Source of the DNA: Galbitalea sp036266835
GTDB taxonomy: Bacteria; Actinomycetota; Actinomycetes; Actinomycetales; Microbacteriaceae
DNA length: 64,000 nucleotides
Assembly (NCBI GenBank): GCA_036266835.1
Contig: DATAXD010000032.1
Location: forward strand, 1-64,000
Direction of reading: 5' to 3'
Shown here: piece by piece, positions 51,070 through 59,424 of the stretch
Layout of the letters: each line of letters begins with the position of its first letter
How positions within the stretch are numbered: position 1 is the first letter of the stretch
Made by a program: the position numbers and the translations under genes
The notes under the pieces: generated by a model
Told to the model about the DNA's origin: nothing
Seen by the model: the letters and a program-made list of their open reading frames with translations, nothing else
The model's database searches: none

Positions 51070-52278
51070 ATGTCCGATGCCGTCGGCAGCGCCGAGGCGG
51101 TCGCGCGCTCGTCGTACGGTCGCCTTCTGGCGCTGCTGGCTGCGCCGACGGGAGACATCGCGGCCGCCGAGGATTCGCTCGCGGATGCCTTCGAACGGGC
51201 GCTTGCCGGCTGGCCGGTTTCCGGCGTGCCCGACAACCCCGAAGGCTGGCTGATGACCGTCGCCCGCAACCGGCTGCGCGATCTCTACAAGTCAGCCGCG
51301 TTCAAGACCTCCAGCCCGCTCGAGGACACCCACACTGTGCTTGACCAGCTCGATTTCGAGTCGATTCCCGACAAGCGGCTCGAGCTGCTCTTCGTCTGTG
51401 CGCATCCGGCAATCGAGGCAAACATCCGAACGCCGCTCATGCTGCAAACAGTCCTCGGCATCGAGTCCGCGCAGATCGCTGTGGCGTTCGCGGTACCGGA
51501 ACCCGCGATGGCCCAGCGCCTCGTGCGCGCGAAGCGGCGGATCCGCACGACGCGGATCCCGTTCGTCGTGCCCGCGATTCAGGACATGCCGGCGCGACTG
51601 CCGGCGGTGCTTGAGGCGATCTACGGCGCGTACGCGATCGACTGGCACGGCGTCGCCGGAGGGTCGATCCGCGAGTCGATGTCGGCGGAGGCGCTCTACC
51701 TGGCTACCACCCTCGCTACGCTTCTGGGCGACGAACCGGAGGCATTTGGACTCGTTGCCCTCATCGCACTGTCCCTGTCGCGGGCGGCAGCGCGGGCCGG
51801 CGGCATCCCGCTCGACGAGCAGGACCCGAGCCTGTGGGATGTAGCGCTCATCGAGCAGGGCGAAGCTGCTCTGCGGCGGGCCTACGCGCTGGGCGCGATT
51901 GGCCGGTTCCAGCTGGAGGCGGCGATCCAATCTGCACACTGCGCCAGGCGCGACGGGCAGCCGACGGACTTCCTGACGCTCGCGAAGCTTTATCGGTCAC
52001 TGCTGCGGATCGCTCCGACGCTGGGAGCACAGGTGTCCCTCGCGGCCACCATCGGCGAGACCGACGGATCGGATGCCGGACTCGCCGAACTCGAACAGGC
52101 CACCCTGACCTATCCGGGTGCCTCACGCTTTCAGCCACTGTGGGCGACGAGGGCACATCTGCTGGCGCGCGCTGGTCGCGCCGATGAGGCACTAGCGGCC
52201 TATGACAAGGCCGTCTCCCTCACGACGGATGCTGGTACCCGAGACCGCCTTCGCGCGAGCGCCAATCTCGTCGGCTAG
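51070..52278 (+). CDS. ECF sigma factor, ECF42 type (module 2)
   Basis: A 402-residue extracytoplasmic-function sigma factor with region 2 (AAEDSLADAFERALAGW, WLMTVARNRLRDLYK), region 4 (LQTVLGIESAQIAVAFAVPEPAMAQRLVRAKR) and a long C-terminal domain ending ARAGRADEALAAYDKAV, TPR-like. The ATG at 51070 follows GAGAG weakly. As in the 31-kb module it is next to a DGPF gene and has no anti-sigma factor. In the ancestor the DGPF gene was probably under its control. Confidence 0.92.
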   Translation: MSDAVGSAEAVARSSYGRLLALLAAPTGDIAAAEDSLADAFERALAGWPVSGVPDNPEGWLMTVARNRLRDLYKSAAFKTSSPLEDTHTVLDQLDFESIPDKRLELLFVCAHPAIEANIRTPLMLQTVLGIESAQIAVAFAVPEPAMAQRLVRAKRRIRTTRIPFVVPAIQDMPARLPAVLEAIYGAYAIDWHGVAGGSIRESMSAEALYLATTLATLLGDEPEAFGLVALIALSLSRAAARAGGIPLDEQDPSLWDVALIEQGEAALRRAYALGAIGRFQLEAAIQSAHCARRDGQPTDFLTLAKLYRSLLRIAPTLGAQVSLAATIGETDGSDAGLAELEQATLTYPGASRFQPLWATRAHLLARAGRADEALAAYDKAVSLTTDAGTRDRLRASANLVG

Positions 52279-52359
52279 CACCCGCGCAGACCGATTTGTC
52301 TATTGCTCTGGCCGCGGGCTGATCGCGCGAGTATCCTCACGAACAAATCGGAGGTCCGC

Positions 52360-54096
52360 ATGCGCTCCACATCCAGTCCGGTCGACGGGTTTCAGGTCTT
52401 CGCGGTGGCGGGCACGAATTCCGTATCGTTCGGCATCGAGGCCAGCGCCGCAGCGCGCGCCGGTTTGCTCGGTTTCGCCGTGCAGCGCGCGACCCTGCCG
52501 AACGGCAAGCCCAAGTACCTGCTCGGGTACAAGGTGTTTCCGTCGACGGGCGCCAAGCTGAGCGCGACCGGCAGCGTGTCCACCAAATCGCAGCCGGTGC
52601 AGAGCCTGGTCTGGGATGACTCAGGATGTCAGCCCGGCAAGTCATACCTCTACAGCTTCGAGCCCCTGCGCGGCACCCCCGCCGCTCTCGACCGAACCGC
52701 CGCGCCGGTGACGATCACGGTCACGACCGAGCCGCTGTACGGCCAGTCGCACGACGTGTTCTTCAATCGCGGCATCGTCGCCAGCCAGGAGTACGCGCTC
52801 GAGTTCGGAAACCTGTCACCGGATGCCCAGCCGACGCCCGCCAAGAAGAAGGCCGCATACAAGTGGCTGGCTCGCGACTTGTTGCCGGCGATGATCAAGT
52901 TCATCCGGCTGGCCAAGAAGAACGACCAGCTTCGCTGCGCGTTCTATGAGTTCGACTACCCGGAGGTGCTCGCCGAGTTCGCCGCCGCGCTCGCGCACGG
53001 AGTCGACCTGAAGCTCGTCATCGACGAGAAGCAGAATGCGGCCAAGGATCCTCTCACCGAGAATCTCACCGCGATCGCGGCGGCGGGGCTACCGGCGACG
53101 GCGATCATCCCGCGGACTGCCCGAGTCAACGCGATCGCGCACAACAAGTTCATGGTGCTCATCCCTCACGGCGGCGCACCGACCCAGGTGTGGACGGGAT
53201 CCACGAACCTCACCCCCGGGGGCATCTTCGGGCAGGCCAACGTCGGGCACTGGGTGCGGGATGCCACAGTCGCTAACACCTACCTCGACTACTGGACGCT
53301 GCTGAGCACCAACCCGGGCGGTCTCGCATCCGATTCATCCGCCGTGGTCAGGCAAAAGAATGCGGCACTCTATGCGGCCGTCGGCAGCATGACCCCGACG
53401 CCCGCTCTCGGCTCGATCGGCGAGGGAGTCACGCCGTTGTTCAGTCCGCGGTCGGGGCTGGATCCGATGAACCTCTACCGCGATCTCATCGCAAAGGCCA
53501 GCCACCTGTCGTGCGCAACGTTTCCGTTCACCATCGCCGCATCTTTCAGTGCAGCGCTTCAACAGAACGGGCCCACCGGGCCACTCGTGTTCCTACTGCT
53601 CGACACCGCAGCCGCCTCAAAAATCAGGCTGACGGCGGCGAACAATGTCTACGAGGCGGCTGGCTCCGAGATCGGGACACCGCTCGGTCGCTGGTCGAAG
53701 GAGACTGACTCCGGTCACCTTGGACTGAACGAGCACGTCGACTTCATCCACTGCAAGTTCCTGCTGCACGATCCACTCGGGCCCGATCCGGTCGTCGTGA
53801 CCGGGTCTGCGAACTTCAGCGATGCGTCCACCAACGACAATGACGAGAACATGATCATCGTACGCGGAGACACGAGAGTCGCCGACATCTACTTCACCGA
53901 ATTCAACCGGCTGTTCAACCACTACTACTTCCGTTACGTCAGCGAACTCACCGCTGGCGAGCCGACACCCAACGGTTCGCTGGCGCTCGAGGAAACCGAC
54001 GCCTGGCTGGGCGGATACGCGACCGCGACCCAGCTGAGGTCGAAGCGAGTGCAGCAGTTCATCGACATGTGGATCCCGACGACGAACGCTCCTTAA
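52360..54096 (+). CDS. Phospholipase D-like protein with two HxK motifs
   Basis: A 578-residue PLD superfamily protein. Two HxK motifs are present: HNKFMVLI, which lacks the usual Asp four residues after K, followed by GSTN; and IHCKFLLHD, a complete HxKx4D, followed by GSANFSD. A family N-terminal domain of about 120 residues resembling an Ig/FnIII-like sheet (GFQVFAVAGTNSVSFGIEASA) precedes. No signal peptide is visible. Substrate lipid or nucleic acid is unknown. The ATG at 52360 has GGAGG upstream within an inverted repeat. Confidence 0.85.
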   Translation: MRSTSSPVDGFQVFAVAGTNSVSFGIEASAAARAGLLGFAVQRATLPNGKPKYLLGYKVFPSTGAKLSATGSVSTKSQPVQSLVWDDSGCQPGKSYLYSFEPLRGTPAALDRTAAPVTITVTTEPLYGQSHDVFFNRGIVASQEYALEFGNLSPDAQPTPAKKKAAYKWLARDLLPAMIKFIRLAKKNDQLRCAFYEFDYPEVLAEFAAALAHGVDLKLVIDEKQNAAKDPLTENLTAIAAAGLPATAIIPRTARVNAIAHNKFMVLIPHGGAPTQVWTGSTNLTPGGIFGQANVGHWVRDATVANTYLDYWTLLSTNPGGLASDSSAVVRQKNAALYAAVGSMTPTPALGSIGEGVTPLFSPRSGLDPMNLYRDLIAKASHLSCATFPFTIAASFSAALQQNGPTGPLVFLLLDTAAASKIRLTAANNVYEAAGSEIGTPLGRWSKETDSGHLGLNEHVDFIHCKFLLHDPLGPDPVVVTGSANFSDASTNDNDENMIIVRGDTRVADIYFTEFNRLFNHYYFRYVSELTAGEPTPNGSLALEETDAWLGGYATATQLRSKRVQQFIDMWIPTTNAP

Positions 54097-54250
54097 CGAC
54101 ATCCGACCGCCTCGGTGTTCCGCGGCGGCCGGGCTTATCGTCGGTGACGATGTGCTGTTGGACTCAGCATGCTCGCGATCCCTGTTACCAAAACGTGATC
54201 CTGCTTAGAGTTCGCCGAGAATACTCGTTCGCGGCTCCTAGGATCGAATC

Positions 54251-55000
54251 ATGACAACTCCGCGTTCGGTCGCGATCGTGACCGGCGCATCAAGTGGAAT
54301 AGGCCGAGCGACGGCCATCCGTCTCGCCGACAGCGGCTGGCTGGTCGTCATTGTCGCTCGTCGCGCATCGCACCTCACCGCGCTCAAGGAGCAGATCAAG
54401 ACTCGCGGTGGAGCCGCGGTCGCCGTCGTCGCCGACCTCGGCAAGCTAAGGGACATCGAAAACGTCGTCTCCCAGGCACAGGTCGCCGGCGGTCGCATCG
54501 ACGCGCTGCTGAACATTGCCGGCATCGGCGGGATGAACCAGGTGATGACCCCAGACGACGACGTGCAGCGGATGATCGCGACCAACCTGCTCGCGCCCAT
54601 CCGCCTGATGCGCGCCGTGATCCCGATCATGCAGGCGCAGGGCGCGGGCACGATCGTCAACGTCGGATCGGTCAAGGGCGAGGTCGCGATCGGTGGCATC
54701 TACTCGGCGACCAAGTTTGGGTTGCGAGGGCTCACGGATTCGGTGCGACGAGAAGTCGCCGGCAGCGGCATCCGCGTTTCGCTGGTCGAACCCGGCTACA
54801 TCGCCACCGAGATGACCGGGCATCGCACATCGCGGATGCCCGGGCCAGACATCGTCGTCGACGCGATCGAATCCTGCCTGACTCGGTCGAGGCGGACGGT
54901 CGTCGTGCCCGGACGGTATCGACTGGTGATCTGGGCGAGCATCCTGTTTCCGCGGCTGGTGGACCGCCGGTACAACGGCAGGATCACGTCGCACACGTGA
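54251..55000 (+). CDS. Short-chain dehydrogenase/reductase
   Basis: A 249-residue classical SDR. TGASSGIG (cofactor loop), NIAGIGG, active-site Ser in NVGSVKG and YSATK (Tyr and Lys) are present. NADP is likely because of RR after VIVA. Substrate unknown. TAGGAT (54238-54243) lies 7 nt before the ATG, so the start is leaderless. A tandem hairpin array begins 12 bp after the stop. Confidence 0.93.
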   Translation: MTTPRSVAIVTGASSGIGRATAIRLADSGWLVVIVARRASHLTALKEQIKTRGGAAVAVVADLGKLRDIENVVSQAQVAGGRIDALLNIAGIGGMNQVMTPDDDVQRMIATNLLAPIRLMRAVIPIMQAQGAGTIVNVGSVKGEVAIGGIYSATKFGLRGLTDSVRREVAGSGIRVSLVEPGYIATEMTGHRTSRMPGPDIVVDAIESCLTRSRRTVVVPGRYRLVIWASILFPRLVDRRYNGRITSHT

Positions 55001-55011
55001 GGTGGCGGGCC

Positions 55012-55203
55012 CACGGCACCTCGTGCCGTCCCGTGCTCTTTCGTTCACGGCACCTCGTGCCGTCCCGTGCTCTTTCGTTCACGGCACCTCGTGCCGTCCC
55101 GTGCTCTTTCGTTCACGGCACTTCGTGCCGTCCTGTGCTTTTTCGTTCACGGCACTTCGTGCCGTCCTGTGCTTTTTCGTTCACGGCACTTCGTGCCGTG
55201 AAC
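55012..55203. repeat. 34-bp tandem hairpin array, about 5.6 copies
   Basis: Units start at 55012, 55046, 55080, 55114, 55148 and 55182 with exact 34-bp period. Each holds ACGGCAC-CTC-GTGCCGT or ACGGCAC-TTC-GTGCCGT, a perfect 7-bp stem with 3-nt loop, plus a spacer ending CTTTCGTT or TTTTCGTT. The first three and the last three units differ together at four sites, suggesting two expansion steps. The spacers carry no unique sequence, so it is not CRISPR. It follows the SDR stop and may act as a terminator or as a variable-number repeat. Confidence 0.95.
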
Positions 55204-55282
55204 TGGGGCGAGCGAGTTAGCGGATTTCGCGCGTACGGTGCTCTACAGTAGACGCAGCATTCCTCACCGATGAGAAGATTCA

Positions 55283-55543
55283 GTGGCAGTCACAGCAGAC
55301 ATCGCACACCGTATCCCGGCCGGGTGGTACCCCGATCGAGATGATCGGTCGCGCCGTCGCTGGTGGAACGGCAAAGAGTGGACCGAGTACTACTCGGCGA
55401 ATCCCGAACCGACGGACACCGGCTCGCGGTCGCACACTCTTCGCGGTGCAGTGACCTTCAAGGACCGCGTCGCCGCGTTCACGCTCGCCGGCCTCCTGCT
55501 CGCGAACCTGATAGTGCTCGCGTTCGTCTCGAAGCTCGTCTAG
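55283..55543 (+). CDS. DUF2510 single-helix protein, 86 aa
   Basis: A small protein with DUF2510 (PAGWYPDRDDRSRRRWWNGKEWTE) and a single C-terminal hydrophobic helix (FTLAGLLLANLIVLAFVSKLV). The GTG at 55283 has GAGAAG upstream, and TACAGT at 55247-55252 may be its -10. It belongs to the same module family as the genes at 22.7 and 58.1 kb. Function unknown. Confidence 0.75.
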   Translation: MAVTADIAHRIPAGWYPDRDDRSRRRWWNGKEWTEYYSANPEPTDTGSRSHTLRGAVTFKDRVAAFTLAGLLLANLIVLAFVSKLV

Positions 55544-55596
55544 CGCCGGTCATCCCGCGCCGACCTACTTTCAACTTTCTACCTCTTGCCCACTTT

Positions 55597-55705
55597 CGTA
55601 ACTCATGCAATTCGTCGCTCGAGCGAATTTGGGTGTTGAGTTTCCGCGGGAGTGCCGGATTCGCGCGCGACCGCGCATGAGTTACGAGCGATTGCATGAG
55701 TTACG
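55597..55705. repeat. Composite palindrome overlapping the MFS stop codon
   Basis: CGTAACTCATGCAAT (55597-55611) has its inverted partner ATTGCATGAGTTACG (55691-55705), and a direct partial copy GCATGAGTTACG lies at 55675-55686. Between them AATTCG...CGAATT forms a smaller hairpin. The TAA of the minus-strand MFS gene (55701-55703) is inside the right arm. It resembles the 1935-2064 element in plan but not in sequence. Confidence 0.8.
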
Positions 55706-57191
55706 GAAGGGAAGGATCTCGGCGGAGACGCTTTCGACGCAGATCCACGAGCCCGAGGACGAGCGCCGTCCCCGAGAAGAACAGCGACCCGATGAGTCCG
55801 ACATCGAAGGCGTTGGCGAAGGCTGACGGATCCGCGGCCGGATGTCCGATCGCGCCCGATGCGGCGAAATTCGCGACAGTTAGGAAGAACAGCGTGCCAA
55901 GGACCGTCTGCCCGGTCGTCGAACCGACGCGCTGGGCCGTCTGAAGCACGCCACCGGATGCTCCGCCCATCCGCGGGTCGACATCCGTCAGCGTCAGCGT
56001 TTGGTTGGGCGTGACGATCGAACCACCGCCGAGTCCCAGAATCAGAACGGGCAGTGCGAAACGAAGGATGACCGCAGCCGGACTCGTGACCCCGTCCAGC
56101 GAGTGCGCGGTGATCGCGATGAGCAGGGTCGCGATGAAGAAGACGCTCACTCCCCCGAGCACGAGCGGTCGGCCGATTCGCGTGACCAGTCGTCCGGCGA
56201 CCTGCGATCCGATCACGAAACCGACCGCGAACGGCGTAATCGTGAGACCCGATTCGAGGGCGGAGAATCCGAGCCCCTGCTGCACGAACAGCGACAGCAA
56301 CAACGGGATACCGGTGTTGCTGCAGAAGAACACGAGCGCGAATGCGACACCGGTCGTGAAGGTCGGAACGCGAAACAGTCGAAGGTCGAGCAGTGGCGAG
56401 CCGCCGCTGGTGCTGAGCCGCAGCTCCCGGCGGATGAACGCGGTCAGCAACACCGCCGCGGGCAGGAACAGCAGGAACAGCCATCCGTTATGGAACTCGT
56501 TGATCTCCACGATCGGGAACAGGATGCACAGCAGGCTTGAGCCGAGCAGGACTGCGCCCGGCAGATCCAGCCGGATCGACGATGGATCGGCGACCGGTCC
56601 AGGCTCGCGCACCCAGAGAATCGCGAAGATGATTGCGGCAATACCGATCGGCACGTTGATGAAGAACACGAAACGCCAACCGAGTTCGGGTCCGCCCAGT
56701 CCGATGATGAGGCCGCCGATGACCGGGCCGAGCGCGGTGCCGACTCCGACGGTCGCGCCGAGCATCCCGAACGCGCGACCACGCTCCGACTTTGCGAACG
56801 CGTTCTGCACGTAGCCGACCACCTGCGGACCGAGCAGGCCACCGAAGAGACCCTGGATGACGCGGCCGAAGATCATCACGAGCGGCACCGGCGACAGACT
56901 AACCGCCGCGCTCGCGACGATAAACCCGGTGACGCCGATGAAGAACATCCGTCGACGTCCGCGGGTGTCGCCGAGGCGACCGGCGATGACCGGCATGAGC
57001 GCAAACGCCAGAACGTACCCGCTCACGATCCACTGCAGTTCGGCCGGGCCGGCGTGAGTCGCACGACCGATCGACGGCAGGGCGACGTTCGTCACGCTGA
57101 CATCGAGGAGCGCGCAGAACTGTCCCATCAGCAGGATGAACAGCGCCCGCCACCGTCGCGGATCGAGGGTGGGATCCGCGACCGGTGACAT
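55701..57191 (-). CDS. DHA2 family MFS drug exporter
   Basis: A 496-residue EmrB/QacA-type exporter with 14 helices. The opening FILLMGQFCALLDVSVTNVALPSIGR, loop motif RLGDTRGRRRMFF and motif C GVGTALGPVIGG are diagnostic. It is different in sequence from the exporter at 42.5 kb. The ATG is at 57191. Its stop is inside a palindromic element. Substrate unknown. Confidence 0.92.
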   Translation of the reverse strand: MSPVADPTLDPRRWRALFILLMGQFCALLDVSVTNVALPSIGRATHAGPAELQWIVSGYVLAFALMPVIAGRLGDTRGRRRMFFIGVTGFIVASAAVSLSPVPLVMIFGRVIQGLFGGLLGPQVVGYVQNAFAKSERGRAFGMLGATVGVGTALGPVIGGLIIGLGGPELGWRFVFFINVPIGIAAIIFAILWVREPGPVADPSSIRLDLPGAVLLGSSLLCILFPIVEINEFHNGWLFLLFLPAAVLLTAFIRRELRLSTSGGSPLLDLRLFRVPTFTTGVAFALVFFCSNTGIPLLLSLFVQQGLGFSALESGLTITPFAVGFVIGSQVAGRLVTRIGRPLVLGGVSVFFIATLLIAITAHSLDGVTSPAAVILRFALPVLILGLGGGSIVTPNQTLTLTDVDPRMGGASGGVLQTAQRVGSTTGQTVLGTLFFLTVANFAASGAIGHPAADPSAFANAFDVGLIGSLFFSGTALVLGLVDLRRKRLRRDPSLP

Positions 57192-57353
57192 TGCTCAAGC
57201 TAAGCACGCGCATCGAGACCACACGCGCGGCGTAACAGCGCGACACTTTCCGAAGAATTCGTAATACGCGGTAGCACGGTGAAACCCAATTCGACGCGGG
57301 TTTGGCACTCGTCCAGTCTGGAAGTCGCAACCCGCCGATCCGAAAGGTTCCCT

Positions 57354-57899
57354 GTGACCGCGACCACCGAGGCGATCGTCCCAGGCACTGACCTGCCGGG
57401 CCTTGCTCCCGAGGCGTTCAAGCACGCGTTCCGCAACCATGCTGCAGGAGTTGCCGTCATCACCGCGGATGCCGGCGACGGACCCGTGGGACTGACGGCG
57501 ACATCCGTTTTCTCGGTGAGCGCGGACCCGGCGCTACTGGTGTTCTCGGTCTCGGAGCACTCCTCGAGTTCCCCGACACTCCACGAGGCCGAAAACGTCG
57601 TCGTGCATCTGCTCGGAGCCGGTCAACTCCACATCGCACAGCTGTGCGCGACGAGCGGCGTCGATCGCTTCGCCGACGAGACACTCTGGGATCGACTGCC
57701 CGGCGGGGAGCCGTATTTCCCCTCGGCCCAGGCGTGGATCCGCGGTCGAGTAGTCAACCGGATGCCGGCCGGCGGCTCCACGGTCTTCGCTGTGCACGCC
57801 CTCGAAGCGAGCGAACCACGCGACGAGCTCGCGGCCCCGCTCGTGTATCACAACCGTCGCTGGCACTCCCTCGGCGATCATTCGACCCTCGTCGACTGA
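57354..57899 (+). CDS. Flavin reductase family protein
   Basis: A 181-residue flavin reductase (FMN-binding split barrel) related to HpaC-like enzymes. GVAVITADAGDGPVGLTATSVFSVSADPALLVFSV is the FMN-binding core, and the closing YHNRRWHSL is family-typical. It supplies reduced flavin to a monooxygenase, but none is adjacent. The GTG at 57354 has GAAAGG upstream; a longer frame starting at 57279 lacks an RBS. It is divergent from the DHA2 exporter. Confidence 0.92.
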   Translation: MTATTEAIVPGTDLPGLAPEAFKHAFRNHAAGVAVITADAGDGPVGLTATSVFSVSADPALLVFSVSEHSSSSPTLHEAENVVVHLLGAGQLHIAQLCATSGVDRFADETLWDRLPGGEPYFPSAQAWIRGRVVNRMPAGGSTVFAVHALEASEPRDELAAPLVYHNRRWHSLGDHSTLVD

Positions 57900-57924
57900 C
57901 CCGTCCGAGGGACCCAACTGTCGA

Positions 57925-57970
57925 GCCCCCACTACCGGGGGCACACAAAATGGGGGCACACGAAATGGGG
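57925..57970. repeat. 15-bp tandem repeat and short hairpin
   Basis: GGGGGCACACAAAAT (57937-57951) and GGGGGCACACGAAAT (57952-57966) are adjacent, followed by GGGG. The preceding GCCCCC-ACTACC-GGGGGC forms a hairpin that overlaps the first unit. It lies between the flavin reductase and the DUF2510 gene. Confidence 0.75.
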
Positions 57971-58050
57971 CAAGCCGCGAAGGCGACACCGCCGATAGCG
58001 TAAACGAAGGAATTCCTCTCCAATTCTGGGTATTACGCGGGGGCACAACA

Positions 58051-58995
58051 ATGACGCTCGAGGTTCAATCGACCGTTCCGGCTGGTTGGTACGCCGACCC
58101 GGGTCAGAGCGGCGGCAAACGCTGGTGGGACGGCCACCAATGGACCGATAATCTGCAGCGTCCTGCCCCGGTCGCAACGGTCCCCACGACGACGGGTCCG
58201 AACCCGTATGGTCTCAATTCGGGCGTCCGCGGGCCTTTCGTTCCGCTCAACACCGGTTCCATCCCGGTCTCCTCGGCAAGCACCGCGCCGAAGAGCAACC
58301 TGACCGCGTGGGTAGCCCTCGTTCTCGGAGCCGCCGCTGTCGCGCTCAGTTTCGAAACCGCACTCCCCGGCATGCCGTCTTTCTACGTCGTGCCCGTTGG
58401 CATCCTTGCGATCCTCGGCGGCGTCCGCGCCCTGCTACTGCGTCGCGAGGAGCGCGCGACCAACGCGCTGGCGCCGGTCGTCGGCATCCTGCTCGCTGCT
58501 GCTGCGACCGTGGTCGTGCTGCTGGGCGTCAACCTGGTGGGCATTGTCAACACCGTTTCCGGCGGCATGGTGAACACTTCCGCCAACGCCCCGGCCGCTC
58601 CGGCGACGTTTACAGCAACGCCGTGGACTTCCGCGGAGCCCATCGTCTTCCCGGCTAACTCGCAACTAACGCAAGCCGGAACCGTCGTGCAGACGGTGGC
58701 GACCGCCCTCAACCGCGGCTACGCATCCGGCGCTTCGTCGCTCAGCGCCGGCCAGGCGTGGCCGACCGCGCTCGTGATCCGCGGCACCGTCGTTGAGAAG
58801 TCGAACGGCGCGCGCCTGGCCACGCTGCCGAGCGGTTTCACGCTCAAGTACCTGCCGTCGACGGATGGCAAGAGCTACCGCCTGGTTGCAACCGGTACGG
58901 ATCCGAACGAGCTGGCGACGTACAACTCGGCGACCAACGCGTTCTCCTGGAGTTGCCTGCCGTCGGATGCGACCTGCGTCCCGACCAAGAGCTAG
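58051..58995 (+). CDS. DUF2510 membrane protein with extracytoplasmic domain
   Basis: A 314-residue protein with N-terminal DUF2510 (AGWYADPGQSGGKRWWDGHQWT), a Pro/Thr-rich linker, three hydrophobic helices (about 88-180) of DUF4190 type, and an extracellular C-terminal domain with a short disulfide candidate (SCLPSDATCV). The ATG is at 58051. Probably membrane-anchored, role unknown. It is the largest of three DUF2510 proteins in this window. Confidence 0.82.
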   Translation: MTLEVQSTVPAGWYADPGQSGGKRWWDGHQWTDNLQRPAPVATVPTTTGPNPYGLNSGVRGPFVPLNTGSIPVSSASTAPKSNLTAWVALVLGAAAVALSFETALPGMPSFYVVPVGILAILGGVRALLLRREERATNALAPVVGILLAAAATVVVLLGVNLVGIVNTVSGGMVNTSANAPAAPATFTATPWTSAEPIVFPANSQLTQAGTVVQTVATALNRGYASGASSLSAGQAWPTALVIRGTVVEKSNGARLATLPSGFTLKYLPSTDGKSYRLVATGTDPNELATYNSATNAFSWSCLPSDATCVPTKS

Positions 58996-59060
58996 GTTCG
59001 GCCGACCGATTCCCGGCGCGGGTCTGGAACGGATGCCGCTGGGCGGCTAGCCTCGTGCAC

Positions 59061-59333
59061 ATGTGTCGAAACATCCATACCCTGCACAATTTCGAGCCAG
59101 CCGCGAACGACGAGGAAGTGCACGCCGCGGCCCTTCAGTACGTGCGCAAGATCAGCGGCACGACGAAGCCATCCAAAGCCAACACGGAAGCGTTCGAGCA
59201 CGCCGTCGCCGAAATCGCGCACATCACACACCACCTGCTCGAGGATCTCGTCGCAACAACTCCGCCGAAGGATCGCGCCGTCGAAGCCGCCAAGGCGCAC
59301 GAGCGCGCGGTCAGGCGTTTCTCCGCCGCTTAG
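59061..59333 (+). CDS. DUF2277 family protein
   Basis: A 90-residue DUF2277 protein. It begins MCRNIHTLHNFEPAANDEEV and contains LQYVRKISGTTKPSKANTEAF (in part), both nearly invariant in this family. No function is known. TAGCCT (59048-59053) lies 7 nt before the ATG, a leaderless start. No operon partner. Confidence 0.95.
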   Translation: MCRNIHTLHNFEPAANDEEVHAAALQYVRKISGTTKPSKANTEAFEHAVAEIAHITHHLLEDLVATTPPKDRAVEAAKAHERAVRRFSAA

Positions 59334-59389
59334 GCGCGCGGCCCAGGGACCACCCCGCGAGTAACGCCTTCTGGGGGCGGACATTGCGG

Positions 59390-59410
59390 CGCGAAAGTGT
59401 TACTTTCGCG
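59390..59410. promoter_or_regulatory. Perfect 9-bp palindrome upstream of the 125-aa gene
   Basis: CGCGAAAGT-GTT-ACTTTCGCG is perfectly symmetric, 14 bp before the ATG at 59425, with only AGTGGGGGTTCACC between. It could be an operator or a translational hairpin. No -10 fits well between it and the start. Confidence 0.5.
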
Positions 59411-59424
59411 AGTGGGGGTTCACC

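Noticed and set aside
55012..55203. CRISPR array
   Set aside because: Units are 34 bp with no unique spacers, no cas genes, and a period of exact tandem repetition.
54997..55251. Protein-coding frame across the tandem array
   Set aside because: The 34-bp period is not a multiple of three, so each unit is read in a different frame; no RBS.
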